NCBI RefSeq assembly: GCF_025264625.1
Contig: NZ_CP093313.1
Span: forward strand, 2,046,001-2,110,000
Length of the DNA stretch: 64,000 nt
Origin: Occallatibacter riparius
GTDB taxonomy: Bacteria; Acidobacteriota; Terriglobia; Terriglobales; Acidobacteriaceae
Reading direction: 5' to 3'
A program made the translations under genes and the position numbers. Below, piece by piece: positions 8,908 to 15,493 of this stretch; within the stretch, counting starts at the first letter, position 1; each line of letters begins with the position of its first letter. The notes under the pieces were generated by a model. That model did no database searches. It had not been told where the DNA came from and saw nothing but the letters and a program-made list of their open reading frames with translations.

Positions 8908-10239
8908 ATGCCCTCTCGCTTCATCCGAGCCGCAGCGCTCGCACCCGTCCTCTTTGCAGCCTCTTTCACCTCCGCACAAAAACCGGCCGGCGCTCCCCGC
9001 CACAACCTCGACATGACCCTCGCGAAGCCCGAGTCCGTCGGCTTCGATTCACAGCGTCTCGAGCGCCTCCACGCCGTCATGCAGAAAGCCGTCGACGACA
9101 AGAAGCTCGCCGGCGTCGTCACCATCCTCGCCCGCCACGGCAAAGTCGCCGACTACCGCACCTACGGCACCCGCGACATGGCCAGCAACACGCCCATGAC
9201 CAAAGACACCATCTTCCGCGACTACTCCATGACGAAGCCGGTCACCGCCGTCGCCATGATGGTCCTCTTTGAAGAAGGCAAGTGGCTGCCCAACGACCCC
9301 ATCGCCAAATACATTCCCGAGTTCGCGCACCTCAAGGTCTACGCCGGCAAAAACGACGACGGCACCCCCAAACTCGTCGACCCCGACCACCAGCCGACCA
9401 TGGCTGAGCTCATGTCGCACACCGCCGGCTTCACCTACGGCCTCTTCGGCAACACCCCCGTCGACAAGATGGTCCGCGATGCCAAGCTCTTCGAATCGAA
9501 AAACCTCCAGGAGTTCATCGACAAAACGGCCACACTCCCCCTCCTCTATCAGCCCGGCAAAGGCTGGACCTACTCCATCTCCATGGATATCGAGGGCTAC
9601 ATCGTCGAAAAGCTCTCCGGCCAGTCACTGCCCGACTTCTACCGCGACCACATCTACCAGCCCCTCGGGATGAAAGACGCCGGCTTCTACGTCCCCAAGG
9701 AGAAATGGCAGCGCTTCGCCACCGTCTACTACCACGATCCCAAAACGGGCGGCCTCACCACCGAATCCAACGGCGGCGTCAACTTCCGCCCCTTCAACGA
9801 GCAGCCCCCCATGCCCTCCGGTGGTGGCGGCATGGTCTCGACGGCTGAAGACTACTACCGCTTCGCCCAGATGCTCGGCGACCAGGGCGAACTCAATGGC
9901 CACCGCATCCTCGCCCCCGCCACCGTCAAGCTCATGACCACCAACCACGTACCCGAGCCGCTCATGACCATGGGCTTCGGCATCGGCTCCCAGCAGATCC
10001 GCCCCGGATTCGGCTACGGCTACAACGGCGCAGTCGAATACGACCCGCACCTCGCAAACCTGCCCGACGGCAAAGGCACCTACCTCTGGGACGGCGCCGC
10101 CGGCACCTGGTTCTGGGTCGACCCCACCAACGACATCGTCTTCGTCGGCATGATCCAGCGCATCGGTGGCGGCGAGCCCAACGTCCAGTACCTAAGCCGC
10201 TCCCTCGTCTACCAGGCCCTCACCGACCCCTCCAAATGA
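8908..10239 (+). CDS. Secreted class-C beta-lactamase-family serine hydrolase
   Basis: A 443-residue serine hydrolase of the penicillin-binding-protein/AmpC/esterase superfamily. The signal peptide (FIRAAALAPVLFAASFTSAQ) points to export to the periplasm. The nucleophile motif SMTK is at residues 107-110 (FRDYSMTKPVTAVAMM), the YxS/N-type Tyr lies in GWTYSISMD near residue 215, and GAAGT near 395 is in the position of the KTG box. Such Acidobacteria proteins are mostly esterases or peptidases acting on small acyl or peptide substrates rather than true beta-lactamases. Start at 8908 was chosen because the upstream in-frame stretch is repeat sequence. Clean codon use, C-ending like its neighbours. 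Confidence 0.9.
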   Translation: MPSRFIRAAALAPVLFAASFTSAQKPAGAPRHNLDMTLAKPESVGFDSQRLERLHAVMQKAVDDKKLAGVVTILARHGKVADYRTYGTRDMASNTPMTKDTIFRDYSMTKPVTAVAMMVLFEEGKWLPNDPIAKYIPEFAHLKVYAGKNDDGTPKLVDPDHQPTMAELMSHTAGFTYGLFGNTPVDKMVRDAKLFESKNLQEFIDKTATLPLLYQPGKGWTYSISMDIEGYIVEKLSGQSLPDFYRDHIYQPLGMKDAGFYVPKEKWQRFATVYYHDPKTGGLTTESNGGVNFRPFNEQPPMPSGGGGMVSTAEDYYRFAQMLGDQGELNGHRILAPATVKLMTTNHVPEPLMTMGFGIGSQQIRPGFGYGYNGAVEYDPHLANLPDGKGTYLWDGAAGTWFWVDPTNDIVFVGMIQRIGGGEPNVQYLSRSLVYQALTDPSK

Positions 10240-10486
10240 GCTGGCTCAAAAACAAGCCGAGGCCAAAATGCTTTGTCATTCTGAGCCGAAGGCGAAGAAC
10301 CTGCTTTTCAAGAACCGTCGCGAAAGCACAGAGCCGGGTGCCCCATCCAAGCTCCGCTTGGGTGGGAGACCACGAATCTCAACGGCACCGCCCTCAGGGC
10401 TGACTTGCTGACTTGCTCGCTGCGAAGCAGCGCTGACTTACTGCTTCTCTAGAAACAACGGCCACCCGTTCTAGGAGAAAGGCACC
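10240..10486. other. Intergenic region with short repeats
   Basis: No gene seen. It contains a sequence of the type TCATTCTGAGCC...GAAGAACCTGC (10276-10308), resembling short dispersed intergenic repeats seen in acidobacterial genomes. A second copy of the AAGC-type hairpin repeat lies at 10338-10373 and a GCTGACTTGCTGACTTGCTC direct repeat near 10400. Confidence 0.6.
10338..10373. repeat. Short hairpin repeat, AAGC-type stem, second copy
   Basis: Matches 8587-8622 except for one base in the loop (TCC for TCT): GTGCCCCATCC, stem AAGC/GCTT, then GGGTGGGAGACCAC. The near-identity of both arms and stem over 36 bp between two unrelated intergenic regions marks it as a dispersed element. Confidence 0.75.
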
Positions 10487-11677
10487 ATGCTGCTCTTATC
10501 CAAACTCGTCTCGCTCTCCATCCTCCTCACCGCTACCGCCCTCTCCGCCCAGCAACCCACACCCCCTCCCATCCAGAGGCCCGCCCCCACCCCCAACGAC
10601 ACCCTCAAATCCGTCGAAGTCCAGCCCGACCGCCACGTCCGCTTCCGCATCTGGGCGCCCAATGCCACTGAAGTGAAGCTCCAGGCCGAAGGCCCCGAAG
10701 CCACGCCCGACATCACCCCCGCCGAGGCCTACAAGAACATGGGCGGCGTCCCCCTAACCAAAGGCGACCAGGGCATCTGGGACGTGACCATCGGCCCCAT
10801 CACGCCCGGTATCTACCGCTACAACTTCGTCGTCGACGGCGTCGCCACCACCGACCCCCGTAACCCCCTCACGTCGCAGTCCCTCACCAGCTCCCGCAGC
10901 ATGTATGAAGTCCCCGGCGCCGATTTCATGGAGTACAAAGCGGGAGTCCCCCATGGCGCCATCGCCACCGTTTACTACGACTCGACGGCCACCAACAACC
11001 AGCGCCGTATGCACATCTACACCCCGCCCGGCTATGAAGCCGGAACCACCCGCCTCCCTGTCCTCTATCTCCTTCACGGCGGCGGCGACTCCGACGACTC
11101 CTGGTCCACCGTCGGCCGCGCCGGAGCCATCCTCGACAACCTCATCGGCCAAGGCAAAGCCCTGCCCATGATCATCGTCATGCCCGCCGGCCACACCTCC
11201 ACCGAGTTCCGCCTCACTCCCGGCGTCCGCATGGGCCACGACGCCTTCAACGACGACCTCGTCAAAGTCGTCCTCCCCTACGTCGACACCCACTACCGCT
11301 CCGTCGCCGATCGCGACCACCGTGCCCTCGCCGGCCTCTCCATGGGTGGCGCCCAGGCCCTCAACATCGCTCTCGACGACTCCGCCGACTTCGCCTGGAT
11401 CGGCATCTTCAGCTCCGGCTGGTTCCCCAACACCCTCAAGGAAGAGGAAGATACCGACATCGCCAAATTCCGCTCCTCCGGCAAGCCCTTCAAGCTCTTC
11501 TGGGTCAACGCCGGCAAATACGACATCGCCCTTCAGAACAGCCATGCCACCGTCGCCCTGCTCAAAAAAGCGGGCATCCAGGTCGACGAGCACCAGAGCG
11601 AAGGCTTCCACGCCTGGAACAACTGGCGCGACTACCTCCGCGACTTCACCCCTCTCCTCTTCCGAACAGCCAAGTAG
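10487..11677 (+). CDS. Secreted esterase (feruloyl/acetylxylan esterase-like, Esterase D fold)
   Basis: A 396-residue exported alpha/beta hydrolase. After the signal peptide (LLSKLVSLSILLTATALSAQ) an E-set/CBM48-like domain spans about residues 40-145 (VRFRIWAPNATEVKLQAEG, YRYNFVVDGV), as in the XynZ/Fes type of carbohydrate esterases. The catalytic domain follows with the oxyanion segment LLHGGGDSDDSW near 196, the nucleophile elbow GLSMGG (Ser285) and a catalytic-His candidate at H375 (EGFHAWNNWR). Likely substrates are ester-linked hemicellulose side groups or a siderophore-type ester; the E-set domain favours a carbohydrate. GAGAAAGGCACC precedes the ATG. Flanked on both sides by hairpin repeats. 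Confidence 0.88.
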   Translation: MLLLSKLVSLSILLTATALSAQQPTPPPIQRPAPTPNDTLKSVEVQPDRHVRFRIWAPNATEVKLQAEGPEATPDITPAEAYKNMGGVPLTKGDQGIWDVTIGPITPGIYRYNFVVDGVATTDPRNPLTSQSLTSSRSMYEVPGADFMEYKAGVPHGAIATVYYDSTATNNQRRMHIYTPPGYEAGTTRLPVLYLLHGGGDSDDSWSTVGRAGAILDNLIGQGKALPMIIVMPAGHTSTEFRLTPGVRMGHDAFNDDLVKVVLPYVDTHYRSVADRDHRALAGLSMGGAQALNIALDDSADFAWIGIFSSGWFPNTLKEEEDTDIAKFRSSGKPFKLFWVNAGKYDIALQNSHATVALLKKAGIQVDEHQSEGFHAWNNWRDYLRDFTPLLFRTAK

Positions 11678-11825
11678 CATTCACCCGCATCGGGTCAAAC
11701 GAGAGCCGTGTCATCCTGAGAGCACGGGGCCCCAAACGCCTTCTTCAGTATGGGGGTGGTAAGCGAAGGATCTGCAGGTTGCCGGTCGCCACACTGAGGG
11801 CTCCTTGACTCCAGCACGACAGAGA

Positions 11826-12000
11826 GTGCCCCATCCTTTCGCGTCTCTTGCGAAAGGGTGGGAGACCACCGAACCCCACCCAGTCGTTCGCGCGTTCCAC
11901 CCAATTCCCTCGCGAGTTCCTTCTGTCGCGAGGATCGGGGCCACAACCACACTCCAGCCGAGAATGGGCGCCGAAGGCGCAGTGGCCGCACCGCAGGTGC
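11826..12000. repeat. Composite multi-hairpin intergenic repeat, copy B
   Basis: Second copy of the element at 8671-8867, with the same order: 11826-11869 (TTTCGC-type stem), 11908-11933 (CCTCGCGA / TCGCGAGG), GCGCC-gaa-GGCGC near 11968-11980, and a single GCACC-gca-GGTGC near 11988-12000. It directly abuts the stop codon of the minus-strand propeller gene. The rest of the 11678-12000 gap holds a split GTCATCCTGAG...GCGAAGGATCTGC repeat (11709-11776) and no gene. Confidence 0.75.
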
Positions 12001-13169
12001 TTATTGCCACGGCAACGGCAGCGGCTGCACCGCCAATCCCAGCGGCTTGTTCACTGTATACGTCGCCACCCAACTCCAGCTTGTCGGTGTCACGGTAAAC
12101 ACCGCCAGCTTGTTCGAGCTGTTTCCAATCGCATACAGGTGGTTGTTGTTATCCCACCGCAAGTCGTCCATCTCGCTGGTCGACATCAGCCCGTATACGC
12201 CGTCACTGGATACGCGCCATTGAAATGGAACACCTGCAGCCCCGCCGTTCCTGCCACAGCCAGCAGCTTGCCTGAAGGAGACATGCTGACCGCCCTCACG
12301 CCCCCCACAGCCACCTTCGGCATGTTCGCGTAAGTGTTGCTGGTGCTCAGCGCCCCGGTGCTCGTGTTCACTGTGTACGAAGCCAGTTGATACGGCCCCA
12401 CCGGGTCGCCGTAGCCCGCATAAGGCTGCATAGGAATCGCCAGGTGATTCGTGGGATCGGCCGCCGCCAGGTACGGGCACCACCCCTGTCCTGAAGCAGC
12501 CTTCGGCATCACCTGCGCCAGGCTCAATTGCGTAAGAGACCCGTTACTGTTGCGCTTGAATCCCGAAATCATCGGCTGGAAGTGGTAGCAGCTCGAGGTG
12601 TACGCAAAAACATTGTTGCCGATGAAGCTTGGCAATCCCGCGATCTCCTGGCTGGTTCCCGCAGTGCCGTCGTACGTCAGGGCGCCGCTCGACTTGGTGA
12701 TGTTCCACGCCTGGTACGCATTGTTCGAGCAGGTCATGTCGCCCCATTCGTACAGGTCGTACAGGGTCGCTCCGGTGTGGTCCAGAGTCACAAAGAACGG
12801 CGCGCTGTTGGAGCACTTATTCGGCCCGGCAGCGTTCACGGTCGCCGCATAGGTCAAAGAGCCATTGGACTGAATGCGATAGGTATCGATCATCGTGCCA
12901 GTGGCAGGGGCGCCAAACAGGTAAACCCCGTTGACCGCCATGCCGTCCAGATCGGCAGGAAAGGGAGAGCCGGAGATTGGTGTGAGCTTGCCGCTGGAGC
13001 CCGCGACGAAACCGTAAACATCCGTCTTCTGCGTCGTTCCAATCAAGCTTGATACGTATACCCAGGCCGAAGGCCCGGAGCTGGTTTGGGAGTCAAGGCG
13101 AGCCGGGGTCAGGGCCGCAACCGTGCATAGCGCCGCACCCAGGCAAACGGGGAATAGTTTGCGCAACAT
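12001..13169 (-). pseudogene. Secreted lactonase-like beta-propeller protein, frameshifted
   Basis: Reads as one gene of about 390 codons broken near its 3' end. Frame one starts at the ATG at 13169, with a TAGGAG ribosome-binding site and signal peptide MLRKLFPVCLGAALCTVAAL. It runs through propeller-like repeats (YGFVAGSSGKLTPISGSPF; ASYTVNTSTGALS; SMSPSGKLLAVAGTAGLQVF) to a TGA at 12186. A second frame continues the same protein (GLMSTSEMDDLRWDNNNHLY, then a final blade to TAA at 12001). Adding one G to the GGG run at 12190-12192 (minus-strand view) joins them as YTGLMSTSEMDD. It could be a sequencing indel or a real mutation. The family (YncE/6-phosphogluconolactonase-like propellers) is common in Acidobacteria; the substrate is unknown. 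Confidence 0.8.
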
Positions 13170-13659
13170 GGGTACTCCTAGAGGGGGCGGGGCTTTGTCC
13201 GCGCTATTGATCAATACTTGATTTATCCGGCGTTCTTTGAATGGGCGGAGAGCCCTGCCTTCTGCCGAGGTAAGATGCCGGATCGCCGCCTCGCCGCAGC
13301 TCTGCGGGAAAGAATGTGACGAAGCGCGGCTGTACCGTGATGACCATCACAGACCGGCCCCCTACCACGCGCTATCTTGCTTCCAGACGGCGATGGTGTC
13401 TCTCAGCCTCTCTCAATAAACAGGAATCAACGGGTGTTTACTAGAAAATTAGCTACCCCTCCCCCTGTTTTTACTTCTCCTTGTATTCGCTTTTTCGGCG
13501 ACGTTTTTCGATAAACTCTTGAATAATTTCAACTTAACAAGATACGAAAAACAGTAGCTCTCATGGTGACTTTGTATCGCAAAGCCATCAAGGAGTTACT
13601 AGAATGTAAACAGCGAGATCGGCGAGCCACGTTTCAGCGCTGCGCCCTAAAGCTGGGTT
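13170..13659. other. 490-bp intergenic region
   Basis: No convincing gene. Near the propeller start there is a TATTGATCAATA palindrome (13205-13216). A CRP-geometry palindrome lies at 13337-13350. From about 13420 the sequence becomes AT-richer and carries T tracts. A 60-codon frame at 13237-13419 has no ribosome-binding site or recognisable content, so it is not called. Confidence 0.6.
13337..13350. promoter_or_regulatory. CRP/FNR-geometry palindrome GTGA-N6-TCAC
   Basis: GTGA-TGACCA-TCAC, followed by A, so it matches 9 of 10 bases of TGTGA-N6-TCACA. It is 168 bp upstream of the propeller gene ATG (minus strand). The hexamer 32 bp downstream (CATTCT on the minus strand) is a poor -10, so function is uncertain. 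Confidence 0.4.
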
Positions 13660-14997
13660 CTACTTGAGCAGATCCAGAGCCATCGCCGTCATCGCCGTCA
13701 CGCCCGTCTCGATCGTCGGCGCATAATCCGGCGCAAACAGCGGCGAGTGCATCGCCGGCAGCGGCACGCCGACCTCCTTCGCGTGCGCCAGCTTCCCCGG
13801 CTCTGCAGCTCCCAGCCAGAACATCATCCCCGGAATCTTCCCATCCAGCGTGAACAGCCCCACGTCCTCTGACCCCATCACAGGCGCTGGCGTCTCCACA
13901 TGCTCCGCTCCCAGCGCAGTCTCGGCCGCCTTGCGCATCCGCTCCGCCAGCGCTGTGTCATTGATCGTCGCCGGCGCAATCTCCGTCTTGCTCACCGTCA
14001 CAGTCGGCATGCGATCCTGCGGCACTCCGTAGCCAGTCGCGACGCCATCCGCGGTCCTCTTCACCGCCTCTATGATCTGGTCCCGCACCTTGTCGGAATA
14101 AGTGCGCAGCGTCAGCCCCATCGTCACGTCTTCGCCGATGATGTTGCGCTTCGTGCCGCCATGAATCGTGCCCACCGTCAACACCGCCGGCTGCTGCGGA
14201 TCCACCTGCCGCGCCACGATGCCCTGCGCCAGCACCACGAACTCCGCCGCCATCAGCACCGGATCCTTACTGTTCTGCGGCTGCGACCCATGCGCGCCCA
14301 CGCCCCGCATCGTCACGTCGATACTCGTAGAACTCGCCAGCAGCGGCCCGCCTTTGATGGCGATGCTGCCCGCCGCAAACCCCGAGTTATCGTGCTCCGC
14401 CAGAACGAAATCCGGCTTCCCGAACCGGTCGTACATCCCATCAGCCAGCATGGCGCGCGCGCCGTCAATCGTCTCCTCTGAAGGCTGCCCGATCAGCATC
14501 AGCGTTCCGTGCCACTGCGCCTTGCGCGCCGCCATCTCCTTTGCCGTCCCCAGCAGCACAGTCACATGTATGTCGTGCCCGCATGCGTGCATCACGCCCA
14601 CATCCTGGCCCGCATCGTTCTTCGTCCGCACCGTCGAGGCGTAGTCCAGCCCCGTCTTCTCTTCCACCGGCAGCGCGTCCATGTCGGCCCGGATCAGCAG
14701 CCGCGGTCCCGCGCCGTTCTTGAGCACGGCGACAACGCCGTAGGCCTGCTTCCCGTCCTCGTATTTGCCCACGTGCTCGGTGACCTCGTAACCCATCTTG
14801 CGCAACTCGCCCGCCAGCAGCGCCGATGTCTTCTCCTCATGGTGCGAGAGCTCAGGATTGCGGTGCAGGTGCGTGTAGGTCTCGGTCAGCGCGGGAAGCT
14901 GCGCTTTGACGGAGCCCTTGAGATCAGCGGAACTCTGCGCCGCAAGCGGCAGGGCCAAACCAGCGACGGACAACACAACGGGAAGACGTAAGTTCAT
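13660..14997 (-). CDS. M20-family amidohydrolase (hippurate hydrolase / IAA-amino-acid hydrolase type), exported
   Basis: A 445-residue metallo-amidohydrolase with an N-terminal signal peptide (LRLPVVLSVAGLALPLAAQS). Family motifs: LHRNPELSHHEEKTS near residue 45, HACGHDIHVTVLLG near 140 with metal-binding His/Asp, GQPSEET near 180 carrying the catalytic/metal Glu, and a C-terminal GSEDVGLF with metal-site residues. Members remove N-acyl groups from amino acids or cleave small amides. The start at 14997 (GAGGGATTCTCTCA before ATG) is preferred over the longer frame to 15237, which would run through the divergent PadR gene. It is divergent from padR with a 143-bp gap. Confidence 0.92.
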   Translation of the reverse strand: MNLRLPVVLSVAGLALPLAAQSSADLKGSVKAQLPALTETYTHLHRNPELSHHEEKTSALLAGELRKMGYEVTEHVGKYEDGKQAYGVVAVLKNGAGPRLLIRADMDALPVEEKTGLDYASTVRTKNDAGQDVGVMHACGHDIHVTVLLGTAKEMAARKAQWHGTLMLIGQPSEETIDGARAMLADGMYDRFGKPDFVLAEHDNSGFAAGSIAIKGGPLLASSTSIDVTMRGVGAHGSQPQNSKDPVLMAAEFVVLAQGIVARQVDPQQPAVLTVGTIHGGTKRNIIGEDVTMGLTLRTYSDKVRDQIIEAVKRTADGVATGYGVPQDRMPTVTVSKTEIAPATINDTALAERMRKAAETALGAEHVETPAPVMGSEDVGLFTLDGKIPGMMFWLGAAEPGKLAHAKEVGVPLPAMHSPLFAPDYAPTIETGVTAMTAMALDLLK

Positions 14998-15073
14998 TGA
15001 GAGAATCCCTCGCGCAGGCAGGATGAACGTTGCGCCAAGCCTAACAGAGCCTGCCCGCAACGCGGAAAACCGA

Positions 15074-15129
15074 TTCCTATTGCCAAACCATAGGAATGCG
15101 GGTACATTCGCACTATTGGAAACCCATAG
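15074..15129 (+). promoter_or_regulatory. Tandem inverted-repeat operator upstream of padR (locus 1)
   Basis: Two copies of CTATTG-NN-AACC-ATAGG-like sequence 36 bp apart. The first is a 7-bp inverted repeat (TTCCTAT at 15074-15080, 9-bp spacer, ATAGGAA at 15090-15096). The second is CTAT-N9-ATAG at 15113-15129 and overlaps the TAGGAGG ribosome-binding site of padR. A matched pair at this position fits autorepression by PadR, also shutting the downstream permease; PadR binding is inferred. Confidence 0.55.
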
Positions 15130-15140
15130 GAGGCCGACAG

Positions 15141-15482
15141 ATGGGCGGGAAGACTGATGTATGGCAGGGCACGCTGGCGCTGATGGTGTTGCGCACGCTT
15201 GAAACCATGGGCCCGCAGCACGGCTATGGCCTCGCACGACGCATCGAGCAAACCAGCGGCGATGCGCTCGAGCTGAATTACGGCACGCTCTACCCCGCGC
15301 TTCTCAAACTCGAGCAGGAAGGCTACATCCGCTCGCGCTGGGGTACCTCAGAGAACAAGCGCAAAGCCAAGTTCTACGAACTCACCAAGGCCGGCCTCCG
15401 CCAGCTCCGCAAAGCTGCTGCCGAATGGGAACTGACCACCGAGATACTGGAGCGCTTTTTGAAAGCCGCCCCGCAGAGCTGA
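15141..15482 (+). CDS. PadR-family transcriptional regulator (ADOP locus 1)
   Basis: A 113-residue winged-helix regulator. It has the PadR pattern: TDVWQGTLALMVLRTLETMG, then HGYGLARRIEQ, the recognition-helix block LNYGTLYPALLKLEQEGYI, the wing (SRWGTSENKRKAKFYELT) and a short C-terminal dimerisation helix. PadR proteins usually repress their own operon and respond to a ligand or envelope stress. The start at 15141 is set by AGGAGG seven bases upstream. The stop is 11 bp before the ADOP permease ATG, so the two form one operon. Confidence 0.95.
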   Translation: MGGKTDVWQGTLALMVLRTLETMGPQHGYGLARRIEQTSGDALELNYGTLYPALLKLEQEGYIRSRWGTSENKRKAKFYELTKAGLRQLRKAAAEWELTTEILERFLKAAPQS

Positions 15483-15493
15483 AGGAGCCCTCC

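Noticed and set aside
13205..13216. TATTGATCAATA palindrome as an FNR or repressor site
   Set aside because: The half-sites abut instead of having the 4-bp spacing of FNR, and a short AT-rich palindrome alone is weak evidence.
13237..13419. 60-codon + strand frame in the 13.2-13.6 kb gap
   Set aside because: No ribosome-binding site, no motif, and nothing conserved that I can recognise.
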